Positions 34,644 to 43,328 of a stretch of 64,000 nucleotides of DNA are shown piece after piece. A program made the position numbers and the translations under genes. A model generated the notes under the pieces. That model was given only the letters and a program-made list of their open reading frames with translations, was not told where the DNA came from and did not search any database. Numbering within the stretch: the first letter of the stretch is position 1; each line of letters opens with the position of its first letter. The DNA is taken from the NCBI GenBank assembly GCA_937885015.1, contig CALAAS010000038.1, forward strand, positions 1 through 64,000, in the 5' to 3' direction. Origin of the DNA: an uncultured Clostridium sp. (GTDB lineage: Bacteria > Bacillota > Clostridia > Lachnospirales > Lachnospiraceae).

Positions 34644-35534
34644 ATGCAGGGAAAGATTATAAAGGGAATTGCCGGGTTTTATTATGTTCATGATGGTGTC
34701 AGTCAGGTATATGAATGCCGGGCCAAAGGGGTATTTCGGAACCGGAATATCAAACCGTTGGTGGGGGATGATGTGGAGTTTACCATCCTGGATCCCCAGG
34801 AACAGACCGGAAATATCGAGAAGATCCTTCCACGGAGAAACTGTCTGATCCGCCCGGCAGTGGCGAATATTGATCAGGCCCTTGTGGTGTTTGCTGTGAC
34901 AGATCCCATGCCAAACCTGAATCTGCTGGATCGTTTTTTGGTTATGATGGAGCATCGGGATATCCCGGTCAGCATCTGCTTTAATAAGACAGACCTGGCC
35001 GGGGAATCGGAAATACAGCGGCTCAGAGAAATTTATGGGCCTGCAGGCTACCCCCTCTATTTTATCAGTACCTATGAAAATGAGGGGATGGACCGACTTC
35101 ATAGTCTGATTGCGGGCAAGACGACGGCTCTGGCCGGCCCTTCCGGGGTTGGTAAATCATCAATTACCAACCTGATTCAGCCAGAAGCGGCCATGGAAAC
35201 CGGAACAATCAGTGAAAAAATAAAGCGTGGGAAACACACCACACGCCATTCAGAACTGTTTTTCGTGGAAGCGGAAACGTACATGATGGACACGCCAGGA
35301 TTCAGTTCCATGTATGTGGAGGATCTGGAGCCGGAAGATTTGAAGGAGTGCTTTCCGGAGTTTGCGCCCTGGGAGGCCGGATGCCGGTTTCTGGGCTGTG
35401 TTCACGTGGGTGAGCGGGTATGTGGTGTAAAGGAAGCGGTGCGCGACGGAAAAATCAGCCAGAGCCGTTATGAGAACTATCGCCTTCTCTATGGAGAGCT
35501 GAAAGAAAAAAAGAAATACGGACGGGGGAATTGA
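34644..35534 (+). CDS. rsgA: Ribosome small-subunit-dependent GTPase RsgA
   Basis: This is a circularly permuted GTPase of 296 residues. An N-terminal OB domain (MQGKIIKGIAGFYYV) is followed by G4 (NKTDL), P-loop GPSGVGKSS and G3 (DTPGF), and a C-terminal zinc site with C, C-x-H and C ligands in CRFLGCVHVGERVCGV. It aids late 30S subunit maturation. The ATG at 34644 is preferred because it begins the OB fold; an in-frame start at 34611 lies inside prkC. The prkC-rsgA-rpe-thiN order is conserved in Firmicutes. Confidence 0.95.
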   Translation: MQGKIIKGIAGFYYVHDGVSQVYECRAKGVFRNRNIKPLVGDDVEFTILDPQEQTGNIEKILPRRNCLIRPAVANIDQALVVFAVTDPMPNLNLLDRFLVMMEHRDIPVSICFNKTDLAGESEIQRLREIYGPAGYPLYFISTYENEGMDRLHSLIAGKTTALAGPSGVGKSSITNLIQPEAAMETGTISEKIKRGKHTTRHSELFFVEAETYMMDTPGFSSMYVEDLEPEDLKECFPEFAPWEAGCRFLGCVHVGERVCGVKEAVRDGKISQSRYENYRLLYGELKEKKKYGRGN

Positions 35535-35537
35535 GAG

Positions 35538-36203
35538 ATGATTATTTTATCGCCTTCCATACTTGGAGCGGATTTTACAAAATTGGGTGAGCAGGTGCGA
35601 GCCGTGGATCAGGCCGGCTCAGAGTATATCCATCTGGATGTGATGGATGGGGCATTTGTCCCAAGTATATCCTTTGGAATGCCGGTTATAAAGAGTCTGC
35701 GGGAGTGTACGGAGCGCTTTTTTGATGTGCATATGATGGTGGAAGAGCCGGGACGGTACGTGGATGCCATGAAAGAGGCGGGGGCAGATCTGATTTGTGT
35801 ACATCAGGAGGCATGCGCTCATCTGGACCGGACTTTGAATCAGATCCGGGAGGCCGGGATGCAGACGGCGGTAGCGCTGAATCCGGCGACCTCCATTGAG
35901 ACGGTTGATCTGGTGCTTCCGCAGGTAGATATGGTGCTTCTGATGTCTGTAAATCCGGGGTTCGGCGGTCAGAAATATATTCCCTATGTGACCGGGAAAA
36001 TCCGGGCTCTTCGAAAACGCTGCGATGCTCTTGGACTTTCCACACGGATCGAGGTGGACGGCGGTATAACCCAGGCCAATGTGCGGGAGGTGCTGGAGGC
36101 AGGAGCTGACGTGATTGTGGCGGGAAGCGCTGTTTTTAGAGGAAATCCGGAGCAGAATGTAAAAGAATTTTTAGATATTTTCCGGGAATTTGAGCGGAGA
36201 TGA
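35538..36203 (+). CDS. rpe: Ribulose-phosphate 3-epimerase
   Basis: The 221-residue TIM-barrel enzyme interconverts ribulose 5-phosphate and xylulose 5-phosphate. Motifs are LSPSILGADF, HLDVMDGAFVP (metal site), FDVHMMV, MSVNPGFGGQ and EVDGGI. It begins 3 bp after rsgA. It belongs to the pentose phosphate pathway, though the operon is about ribosome and kinase functions; that odd grouping is conserved. Confidence 0.96.
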   Translation: MIILSPSILGADFTKLGEQVRAVDQAGSEYIHLDVMDGAFVPSISFGMPVIKSLRECTERFFDVHMMVEEPGRYVDAMKEAGADLICVHQEACAHLDRTLNQIREAGMQTAVALNPATSIETVDLVLPQVDMVLLMSVNPGFGGQKYIPYVTGKIRALRKRCDALGLSTRIEVDGGITQANVREVLEAGADVIVAGSAVFRGNPEQNVKEFLDIFREFERR

Positions 36204-36207
36204 TGAA

Positions 36208-36858
36208 ATGAATCGATGTTTGATTGTTACGGGCGGTACCATTGATATCGCATTTGCAAAGGATTTTCTGGCTCAGCGTCAGTATGATTTTGTAGTGGCG
36301 GCGGATGCCGGCCTGGAGGTCCTTCGTCCTCTGCGGCTTAGGCCGGATGCGGTAGTGGGGGATCTGGATACGGTAGATCCTTTGATTTTGGAGAAATATC
36401 GGGATGATCCTTCCATTTCCTTTGAGGTTCACCGTCCGGAAAAGGATGAGACAGATACGGAACTGGCGCTTTTGACAGCAGCCCGGCGGGGCTTTGAGTC
36501 GGTGGATATTCTGGGGGCGCTGGGAGGACGTATGGATCATGCAGTGGGAAATATCCAGCTGATGTATCAGTTTTTTTGCCAGGGGATGCAGGTGTCTATT
36601 TACGATGCCAGAAACCGTCTTTATCTGATCGGAGGGCGCAGGAATTTTCTGCGTTCTGAGCTGTACGGAAAATATATTTCCTTTTTGCCGGTAACCGAAG
36701 TGGTGGAAGGACTTACGCTGCGGGGGTTCAAATATCCGTTGCACCGGAAAACGGTCCGTTTGGGGACAAGTCTGTGCATCAGCAATGAGCTGAGCAGGGA
36801 AGAGGGGATTCTGGATCTGGAGCGTGGGGTTCTTCTCTGTGTGGAGTCTCACGATTAA
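36208..36858 (+). CDS. thiN: Thiamine pyrophosphokinase
   Basis: The 216-residue enzyme transfers pyrophosphate from ATP to thiamine to make ThDP. It has the substrate motifs AADAGLEVL, GDLDTVDP, DETDTELAL and GALGGRMDH. The ATG at 36208 lies 4 bp after the rpe stop. It ends the long housekeeping run. No thi-box riboswitch lies upstream, as expected from its place inside an operon. Confidence 0.94.
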   Translation: MNRCLIVTGGTIDIAFAKDFLAQRQYDFVVAADAGLEVLRPLRLRPDAVVGDLDTVDPLILEKYRDDPSISFEVHRPEKDETDTELALLTAARRGFESVDILGALGGRMDHAVGNIQLMYQFFCQGMQVSIYDARNRLYLIGGRRNFLRSELYGKYISFLPVTEVVEGLTLRGFKYPLHRKTVRLGTSLCISNELSREEGILDLERGVLLCVESHD

Positions 36859-36910
36859 ACCATATCAGCTAGAAAAGAACTGACCCTGTAAAAATTATAA
36901 AAAGTGTATG

Positions 36911-36939
36911 TTTTTATATGTACAAATCTGTGATATGAT
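36911..36939 (+). promoter_or_regulatory. Possible promoter of the ECF S component gene
   Basis: TATGAT at 36934-36939 sits 17 bp after a weak TTTTTA. The 144-bp gap after thiN is AT-rich and also holds the AAAGGAGGAG SD near 36989. I see no riboswitch. Confidence 0.35.
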
Positions 36940-37002
36940 GTGGCCAATGAAAAAAGAAGCTGGTTCGGCAAAACAGGCTGTGCGGCTAAAGGAGGAGATA
37001 TC

Positions 37003-37596
37003 ATGACACAGAAAACATCAAAGGCATATAAAATTGCAATGGTGGGGCTTTTGGCGGCTCTGTCCTATGTGGTTTTCAGCTATGGCCAAATCAAAATTAC
37101 CCTTCCAGGGGGAGACGCAACCTCCATCCATCTCGGAAATGCAGTCTGCGTGCTGGGAGCTCTTCTGGTGGGCGGTTTTTACGGGGGCCTGGGCGGAGCC
37201 ATCGGGATGACGATCGGGGATCTTCTGGATCCGGTGTATATTGTTTATGCGCCAAAAACCTTTTTCTGTAAACTCTGTATCGGACTGATTGCCGGGTTTG
37301 TGGCACACCGCCTTGGCCATGTTGATCATAAGCGCGACAAAAAACAGGTGTTTGGCTGGATTTTAACCGCTTCTGTGGTTGCTTTACTGTTTAATGTGAT
37401 TGCAGATCCGCTGATTGGATATTACTATAAGCTCTGGATCATCGGAAAGTCTGCAGCAGAGCTGACGCTGGCCTGGAACGTGGCCTCGACTATGGTTAAT
37501 GCAGTACTTTCCGCAGCCGTATCTGTGGCAGTTTATATGGCACTTCGGCCTGCTTTGCAGAAATCAGGTGTTTTGGCCGGTCTGTCTGCTGAATAG
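37003..37596 (+). CDS. ECF transporter S component, probable vitamin B6 type
   Basis: The 197-residue membrane protein has about six hydrophobic segments and the S-component features IHLGNAVCVLGALLVGG and GGLGGAIGMTIGD. Such proteins bind a vitamin and dock on the shared energising module EcfA-A'-T, which is not in this window. The ATG at 37003 follows AAAGGAGGAG; an earlier in-frame ATG at 36940 has no SD. Pyridoxamine kinase lies 27 bp downstream, so a B6 vitamer is the likely cargo (PdxU-type). This is inferred from context only. Confidence 0.8.
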   Translation: MTQKTSKAYKIAMVGLLAALSYVVFSYGQIKITLPGGDATSIHLGNAVCVLGALLVGGFYGGLGGAIGMTIGDLLDPVYIVYAPKTFFCKLCIGLIAGFVAHRLGHVDHKRDKKQVFGWILTASVVALLFNVIADPLIGYYYKLWIIGKSAAELTLAWNVASTMVNAVLSAAVSVAVYMALRPALQKSGVLAGLSAE

Positions 37597-37623
37597 TGTA
37601 AAAATAATGGGAATACGTAAAAA

Positions 37624-38466
37624 ATGGAAGAAACGAGACAAAAAATCAAAAAAATAGCTGTTCTGAATGATATGGCAGGATATGGCCGCTGTGCTCTCAC
37701 AGCGGCTATTCCTGTCATCAGCGCGCTGCGGGTGCAGTGCTGTCCTGTGGTAACGGCAGTGCTGTCCAATCATGCAGGGTATCCATCCTGCTTTTTTGAT
37801 GATTATACAGATCGGATGGAATCCTATATTGCCCCATGGAAGGAGCAGGGGTTTGAGGTGGATGGTATTATGACGGGATTTTTGGGATCAGCACGTCAGG
37901 CCGCCGTTGCTGCTGATTTTATCCGTTCTTTTAAAAGAGAAGGATCCATGGTTCTGGTGGATCCGGCCATGGGAGACGGCGGTCGCCTCTATCGGCTGTG
38001 TGACCAGCCGATGGTGGATGCCATGAAGGAACTCTGCCAGTATGCGGATATTGTGACACCGAATCTGACAGAGGCCTGCGCTCTGACGGATACGCCGTAT
38101 CAGGAGACGGGATGGAGCAGACGAAAGCTGTCGGATCTGACTTTTAAACTTCTGATGCTGGGAGCGAAGGCAGTCGTTCTGACAGGAGTGGTAAAGGGCC
38201 ATCTGGTGCTCAATGTGATTCATGAAAGAGGGAAGGAGCCGGTGTTTCAGACTGCCCGCTGGGAGGAAGGAAGCTACCATGGGACCGGTGATGTGTTTGC
38301 CGCCGTGGTGGGGGCCAGCGTGGTAAAGGGAATCTTGCTGGAAGAGGCCGTCCGCCGGGCTGCGGTATTTACGAGAAAATGTGTGGAACGGACCAGACAG
38401 CTGGGGACGGATGAAAAAGAAGGTCTCTGTCTGGAGGACTGTCTTTCTTACCTGATGAAGCTGTAG
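37624..38466 (+). CDS. pdxK: Pyridoxamine/pyridoxal kinase
   Basis: The 280-residue ribokinase-like enzyme opens with AVLNDMAGYGRCALTAAIPVI, typical of Firmicute pyridoxamine kinases. It has DPAMGDGG, TPNLTEA and the C-terminal anion-hole/catalytic motif HGTGDVFAA. It phosphorylates salvaged B6 vitamers in the cytoplasm, trapping them after import. It probably shares a transcript with the S component before it. Confidence 0.9.
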   Translation: MEETRQKIKKIAVLNDMAGYGRCALTAAIPVISALRVQCCPVVTAVLSNHAGYPSCFFDDYTDRMESYIAPWKEQGFEVDGIMTGFLGSARQAAVAADFIRSFKREGSMVLVDPAMGDGGRLYRLCDQPMVDAMKELCQYADIVTPNLTEACALTDTPYQETGWSRRKLSDLTFKLLMLGAKAVVLTGVVKGHLVLNVIHERGKEPVFQTARWEEGSYHGTGDVFAAVVGASVVKGILLEEAVRRAAVFTRKCVERTRQLGTDEKEGLCLEDCLSYLMKL

Positions 38467-38474
38467 GAATCACT

Positions 38475-38519
38475 GGCCCGAAAGGGCGGAGAGCTGTCTC
38501 GGCCGAAAACGGGTCTTTT
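38475..38519 (+). terminator. Weak terminator candidate after pdxK
   Basis: GGCCCG (38475-38480) can pair with CGGGTC (38510-38515), followed by TTTT. A competing GCCC-GAAA-GGGC hairpin lies inside. The T run also overlaps the -35 of serS. Confidence 0.35.
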
Positions 38520-38544
38520 CACAGCTGAAAAAGTGTAGTATAAT
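38516..38544 (+). promoter_or_regulatory. Promoter of serS
   Basis: TTTTCA (38516-38521), 17 bp, TATAAT (38539-38544). The leader to the ATG is about 40 nt, too short for a T-box. Confidence 0.65.
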
Positions 38545-38589
38545 AAAAAGTAATTTTCGTGCAAAAGAAGCACATAACAGGAGGAACAT

Positions 38590-39867
38590 ATGTTAGATTT
38601 AAAGTTTGTCAGGGAAAATCCTGATATTGTAAAACAAAACATCAGAAATAAATTTCAGGACGCCAAACTTCCGTTGGTGGACGAGGTTATCGAACTGGAC
38701 GCCAAAAACCGTGCGGCAAAGAAGGAGGCAGATGACCTTCGAGCTAATAAAAATAAAATTGCAAAACAGATCGGTGCTCTGATGGGCCAGGGAAAGAGGG
38801 AAGAGGCAGAGGAGATGAAGAAGCAGGTGGCAGAGCAGTCTGCCCGTCTGGCTGCACTGGAAGAGCAGGAAAAGGAGCTGGGCGATCGGATTCTGAAAAT
38901 CATGATGACGATCCCAAACATCATTGACCCCAGCGTTCCCATTGGAAAAGACGACAGTGAGAACGTGGAGGTTACCCGTTACGGTGAGCCGGTTGTTCCG
39001 GATTTTGAGATTCCGTACCATACGGACATCATGGAGCGGTTTAACGGTATTGATCTGGACAGCGCCAGAAAAGTAGCTGGAAATGGTTTTTACTACCTTA
39101 TGGGCGATATTGCAAGACTGCATTCGGCCGTGATTTCCTATGCAAGAGATTTCATGATTAACCGGGGTTTTACTTACTGTGTACCACCGTTTATGATCCG
39201 CAGCAACGTGGTAACGGGTGTTATGAGCTTTGCAGAGATGGATGCCATGATGTATAAGATTGAGGGAGAGGACCTCTATCTGATCGGAACCAGCGAACAT
39301 TCCATGATCGGCAAGTTTATTGACACCGTGATTCCGGAAGAGGAACTGCCCAAGACGCTGACCAGTTATTCTCCCTGTTTCCGGAAGGAAAAAGGAGCCC
39401 ATGGCATTGAAGAGCGAGGTGTATACCGGATCCATCAGTTTGAGAAACAGGAGATGATCGTTGTCTGCAAGCCGGAAGACAGTAAGATGTGGTTTGACAG
39501 GCTGTGGCAGAATACAGTGGATCTGTTCCGCTCCATGGATATTCCGGTTCGTACTTTGGAGTGCTGCTCTGGAGATCTGGCAGATTTGAAAGTAAAATCT
39601 GTGGATGTAGAGGCCTGGTCTCCGAGACAGAAGAAATATTTTGAGGTGGGAAGCTGCTCTAACCTGGGCGATGCACAGGCGAGACGGCTGAAGATCCGTG
39701 TCAACGGTGCGGACGGCAAATATTTTGCCCATACACTGAATAATACAGTAGTGGCGCCGCCGCGTATGCTGATTGCGTTCCTGGAAAATAACCTGCAGGC
39801 AGACGGCTCTGTCCGTATCCCGGAAGTGCTTCGTCCCTATATGGGCGGTATGACCGAGATTCGTTAA
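38590..39867 (+). CDS. serS: Seryl-tRNA synthetase
   Basis: The 425-residue class II synthetase has the N-terminal antiparallel coiled coil (about 30-100) that grips the long variable arm of tRNA-Ser. The catalytic domain shows the motif 2 area (FRKEKGAHG...RVYRIHQFEK) and motif 3 (NTVVAPPRMLIAFLENN). A GGAGGAAC SD precedes the ATG. It charges tRNA-Ser and tRNA-Sec where present. Confidence 0.97.
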   Translation: MLDLKFVRENPDIVKQNIRNKFQDAKLPLVDEVIELDAKNRAAKKEADDLRANKNKIAKQIGALMGQGKREEAEEMKKQVAEQSARLAALEEQEKELGDRILKIMMTIPNIIDPSVPIGKDDSENVEVTRYGEPVVPDFEIPYHTDIMERFNGIDLDSARKVAGNGFYYLMGDIARLHSAVISYARDFMINRGFTYCVPPFMIRSNVVTGVMSFAEMDAMMYKIEGEDLYLIGTSEHSMIGKFIDTVIPEEELPKTLTSYSPCFRKEKGAHGIEERGVYRIHQFEKQEMIVVCKPEDSKMWFDRLWQNTVDLFRSMDIPVRTLECCSGDLADLKVKSVDVEAWSPRQKKYFEVGSCSNLGDAQARRLKIRVNGADGKYFAHTLNNTVVAPPRMLIAFLENNLQADGSVRIPEVLRPYMGGMTEIR

Positions 39868-39894
39868 GGAAAACGCCAGGAGGATAAGGGAATT

Positions 39895-41097
39895 ATGAAA
39901 TATATCGTCATTTTGGGAGACGGAATGGCTGACGAACCCATCGAGGCGTTGGGAGGCAAGACTCCCATCGAATATGCCGTGACACCGACCATGGATCGTC
40001 TGGCTCCGGTTTCAGAGCTGGGACTGGCCGCAACGATTCCGGCGGGGATGAAGCCGGGCAGTGACACGGCCAATCTGGCGGTGCTTGGCTACGATCCGAA
40101 GAAATACTACACAGGCCGTTCACCGTTGGAAGCTCTTAGCATTGGTGTGGATATGAAGGAAGATGATATTGCCATCCGGTGCAATATTGTGACGCTGTCG
40201 GAAGAGGCGGTTCCCTATGAGGAGCGGACGATTCTGGATCACAGCTCCGATGAGATTTCCACCGAAGAGGCTGCGGTTCTTTTGGAGGCAGTTCGCGAGG
40301 CGTTTGAGACAGAGGAATATAAGTTTTATGTGGGAACCAGCTATCGCCATCTCTTAATCTGGGCCCATGGGAAGGTAACGGAGTTAGTTCCTCCCCACGA
40401 TATTCTGACGAAAAAAATTGGCGACTATCTGCCGGAGGATACAATACTTCGGGAGATGATGAAAAAAAGTTTTGACGTGTTAAATCACCATCCCATCAAT
40501 GAAAAACGAGCGGCAGAGGGAAAGAACAAGGCCAATTCCATCTGGTTTTGGGGAGCTGGAACAAGGCCTGCCCTGTCTTCCTTTAAAGAGAAAACGGGGA
40601 AAGACGGCGTGATGATTTCAGCCGTAGATCTTTTGAAGGGAATTGCAGTGGGGGCAGGGATGCGTAATATTACGGTTCCCGGAGCCAATGGCGGCCTCCA
40701 TACCAATTATGAAGGGAAAGCGGAGGCAGCCGTCAGAGCTGTTCTGGAAGAAGGGGCAGATTTCGTTTATGTCCACGTGGAAGCGCCGGATGAGATGGGC
40801 CACCAGGGCAGTGCCCCGAGGAAAGTGGAAGCCATCGAATATCTGGATCAGCGTCTGATCTGCCCGGTAACAGAGCGTATGGATGCATCCGGAGAGGATT
40901 ACCGGCTTCTGATCCTGCCGGATCACCCCACACCGATTTCATGCCGGACCCATGTATCCACCCCGGTTCCCTATCTGCTTTACGACAGCCGCCGCAGAGA
41001 GGGAAGCGGCCTTCTCTACAGTGAGAAAAACGGCGCTGCCGCCGGAAATTTCATGGAGGAAGGATATCGGCTGATGGATCATTTCCTGGAAACCTGA
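39895..41097 (+). CDS. apgM: Cofactor-independent phosphoglycerate mutase, ApgM family
   Basis: The 400-residue member of the alkaline phosphatase superfamily has ILGDGMADE and GSDTANLAVLGYDP (metal and nucleophile region), VHVEAPDEMGHQG and LPDHPTP. ApgM-type proteins interconvert 2- and 3-phosphoglycerate. Some bacterial members of this family act instead as homoserine kinases, so function should be assigned with care; no thr genes are in this window. It starts 27 bp after serS and is likely co-transcribed. Confidence 0.87.
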   Translation: MKYIVILGDGMADEPIEALGGKTPIEYAVTPTMDRLAPVSELGLAATIPAGMKPGSDTANLAVLGYDPKKYYTGRSPLEALSIGVDMKEDDIAIRCNIVTLSEEAVPYEERTILDHSSDEISTEEAAVLLEAVREAFETEEYKFYVGTSYRHLLIWAHGKVTELVPPHDILTKKIGDYLPEDTILREMMKKSFDVLNHHPINEKRAAEGKNKANSIWFWGAGTRPALSSFKEKTGKDGVMISAVDLLKGIAVGAGMRNITVPGANGGLHTNYEGKAEAAVRAVLEEGADFVYVHVEAPDEMGHQGSAPRKVEAIEYLDQRLICPVTERMDASGEDYRLLILPDHPTPISCRTHVSTPVPYLLYDSRRREGSGLLYSEKNGAAAGNFMEEGYRLMDHFLET

Positions 41098-41112
41098 GCC
41101 GACATGTAAAGT

Positions 41113-41237
41113 AAGAAAGAAGCTCGCCCGCGAGCTTCTCCGCCTGCGGCGGGGCGCTTCTGCGACAGAATTCCTTCCCGCCGCATGGCGATCCTCGCGG
41201 AGCGTTTTTTATTTCATAGGACGCATTTTCCTATGAA
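41113..41237 (-). repeat. Dispersed structured repeat, copy C (interrupted by a MITE)
   Basis: On the minus strand this copy has the same order as copy A: an A/T-rich hairpin arm (41237-41205), the GC-rich body and a final GAAGCTCGC/GCGAGCTTC stem (41118-41138). About 88% of the body matches copy A by eye. Its terminal hairpin (TTCATAGGA 41213-41221 with TCCTATGAA 41229-41237) is cut short by the element at 41238-41430. The missing last 2 bp of the stem lie at 41438-41439, beyond the insertion. Confidence 0.8.
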
Positions 41238-41430
41238 GATTAGGGTGTCAAAAGGGTAATTTTAGTAAAAACACGCTTTCCCACAATAAAGTGCATGGGC
41301 ATGTAGGGTGAAAATAGATATTTTTTTGCTGTATTTCTCCCACTTGCTATTCTAATAAGCACAGTTTTTTGGGATTCATATTTTTCTCATGCGTCATTCC
41401 TTCTTAAAATGACCTTTTGACACCCGAATC
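41238..41430. mobile_element. 193-bp MITE-like element with terminal inverted repeats and target duplication
   Basis: The ends are imperfect 28-bp inverted repeats: 41238-41265 against the complement of 41403-41430, with the outer 18 bp matching at 17 positions and GGGTGTCAAAAGG shared. CTATGAA flanks both sides (41231-41237 and 41431-41437), a 7-bp target duplication, or 8 bp if the boundary shifts by one. The interior is AT-rich with no usable reading frame, so it must be mobilised in trans by a transposase not seen here. Joining the flanks restores the copy C hairpin. Confidence 0.8.
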
Positions 41431-41445
41431 CTATGAAATGAAAAT

Positions 41446-41495
41446 AAAAATCCGTCTGTAACATGCAAATCAGCATGGATTTCAGACGGATTTTT
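41446..41495 (-). terminator. Terminator of rqcH, likely bidirectional
   Basis: AAAAATCCGTCTG (41446-41458) pairs with CAGACGGATTTTT (41483-41495); an inner CATGC/GCATG stem (41462-41466, 41473-41477) lies in the loop. T tracts exist in both directions. Confidence 0.85.
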
Positions 41496-41518
41496 TGTAC
41501 GTGCTGGCCCTGTATTTC

Positions 41519-43258
41519 CTAGAGAATCTCCTTCACTGGGATTTCGGGAGTGGCCATCATCGAATAATTGGTATGGTAGATGACGAAGCCGGGAGCCGCC
41601 CCGGCTACTTTTTTTACGTGTTTTTTCTGAATGTAATCAATTTCTGTTTTTTCGCTGGAACGCCCTTTGGAGTAATAGGCGGCCAGGGAAGCTGCCTCTT
41701 CAAAAACCCGGTCCGGAAGTTCCTTTCCCTCGGATTTAACGATGACATGGGAACCGGGGATCCCTTTGGCATGGAACCACCAGTCATTTCCCGTGGCAAA
41801 TTTGAATGTCAGCTCTTCGTTTTGGTAATTATTTTTTCCCACGTAAATATGGAAACCATCGGAGGACAGGTAATGGAAGGGACGGCTGGTAATGCGGGCC
41901 TTTTTTCCGGACGGCCCGTGCTTTTTGATGAAACCGTATTCTGCCAGTTCCTGCTTGATCTGAACCAGGTCTTCCTCCTTCAGGGCGATATCCAGAGAGG
42001 TGTTGATGGATTCCAGGTGTTCGATTTCCTGTCTGGTTTCCACCAGAAGCTGAGAGAGAGCTTCGCTGGTTCGCTTTAATTTACTGTATTTATCAAAGTA
42101 TTTGCGGGCATTTTCCCGGGCTGTCAGCTGAGGATCCAGGGGAATCCGGACGGTTTCGCCGGTGTAGAAATCCTGACACGTATATTCCTTTTCCCCGCCG
42201 AAAAGCTCGTATCCATAGGTATTTAAAAGCTCACCCCAGACCTTGTATTTATCCCGTTTTTTCGTGTCCTCCATCTGTTTTTGCTGCAGATCATACTTTT
42301 TATAGTTGCGTTCCAGGGCCGTCTGCACGATGCGCCGCAGATCAGAGGATTTCTGGCGGATCCGGGTAATAACGCTGCGGGTGGCATAATAGGTTTCCAG
42401 TACATGGCTGATAGAATCAAAGGATTCTACCCGGCAGTCTGCAGGAAAACCGGTCAGTAAAAGGGCAGAAAATTCGATGGGTTCCTGGCCCCGGTATACA
42501 ATACAGGGATTGAAGCGGCCCTGGCGAATAGACTCCATGGCAAGGAAAATAGTATGGCTCAGATGAATGCGCTCCAGTTCTGTCAGGGAAGAGGCAGGAC
42601 GGTCCGCATCAATGGAGGCCAGATGGCAGAATTCTTCTGCCATGACCGGACTGATTCCGGTAAATCCCGTATACACCGCTTTTCCGGCAGAGGCGCTGGA
42701 GGCAGCCAGGACAGTCGAAAAATCGTTCTCCTGTGCTGTCAGAGGATCCAGCTTCTGAACTGTCTGGGGGAGAAAATACGTTCTGCCCGGGAGAACTTCC
42801 CGAACGGAGCTGACCTGCTGGGAAATATGCTTGATGCTGTCCAGAATCATGCCATCCTGGGTGCAGAAAATAATGTTGCTGTGTTTTCCCATCAATTCCA
42901 CGATGAGAAGTTTTCGACACAGGTCCCCCATCTCGTCCAGGTGTTCGATTTCCAGATGAATGCATCGTTCCAGTCCTGGCTGGGTAATGGATACGATCCT
43001 GCCGCTCCCGATGTGTTTTCGAAGCAGCATGCAGAAATTGGGGGCTGTCATGGGCCCCTGCTTGTTGGTGTCGGTCAGATAGGCCAGTGGCAGGCTGGCA
43101 TTGACTGAGAGAAGAAGGCGATACGTCTCCCGGTTATTTTTTATGGTAAAGAGAAGTTCATCCTTCTCCGTCTGGGCAATTTTTGCGATTTTTCCGCCAG
43201 TAAGGGAATCACTCAGTTCCCTGGTAAGACCGGCGATTACAATTCCATCAAATGCCAT
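41519..43258 (-). CDS. rqcH: NFACT-family ribosome quality-control protein RqcH (Rqc2 homologue)
   Basis: The 579-residue protein starts MAFDGIVIAG, with AGGAGCAG as SD; an upstream in-frame ATG at 43375 is beyond the promoter. Domains are NFACT-N (about 1-250), a coiled-coil middle and NFACT-R near the C-terminus (VGKNNYQNEELTF, WFHAKGIPGSHVI). The family binds 50S subunits with peptidyl-tRNA and adds C-terminal alanine tails that mark stalled peptides for decay. The residue pair equivalent to the catalytically important D97-R98 of B. subtilis is E97-R98 here. Older annotation calls such genes fibronectin-binding proteins. Confidence 0.92.
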   Translation of the reverse strand: MAFDGIVIAGLTRELSDSLTGGKIAKIAQTEKDELLFTIKNNRETYRLLLSVNASLPLAYLTDTNKQGPMTAPNFCMLLRKHIGSGRIVSITQPGLERCIHLEIEHLDEMGDLCRKLLIVELMGKHSNIIFCTQDGMILDSIKHISQQVSSVREVLPGRTYFLPQTVQKLDPLTAQENDFSTVLAASSASAGKAVYTGFTGISPVMAEEFCHLASIDADRPASSLTELERIHLSHTIFLAMESIRQGRFNPCIVYRGQEPIEFSALLLTGFPADCRVESFDSISHVLETYYATRSVITRIRQKSSDLRRIVQTALERNYKKYDLQQKQMEDTKKRDKYKVWGELLNTYGYELFGGEKEYTCQDFYTGETVRIPLDPQLTARENARKYFDKYSKLKRTSEALSQLLVETRQEIEHLESINTSLDIALKEEDLVQIKQELAEYGFIKKHGPSGKKARITSRPFHYLSSDGFHIYVGKNNYQNEELTFKFATGNDWWFHAKGIPGSHVIVKSEGKELPDRVFEEAASLAAYYSKGRSSEKTEIDYIQKKHVKKVAGAAPGFVIYHTNYSMMATPEIPVKEIL

Positions 43259-43328
43259 AAATATTCTGCTCCTTTTTTGTGAAATAACCGGTGCTTCGGG
43301 GATAGTCCCGTCTGCGGCCGGTATCTCT

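Noticed and set aside
36940..37002. Longer N-terminus for the ECF S component
   Set aside because: The upstream ATG has no SD and overlaps the likely -10, while the ATG at 37003 follows AAAGGAGGAG and begins the membrane domain.
38467..38589. T-box leader before serS
   Set aside because: The distance from the -10 to the start codon is about 45 nt, too short, and there is no T-box motif.
38599..39732. 377-codon open frame on the minus strand
   Set aside because: It is antisense to serS and has no recognisable domain.
41098..41518. Possible degenerate gene in the longest gene-free gap
   Set aside because: No frame of useful length is present; the stretch is explained by repeat copy C, the MITE and the rqcH terminator.
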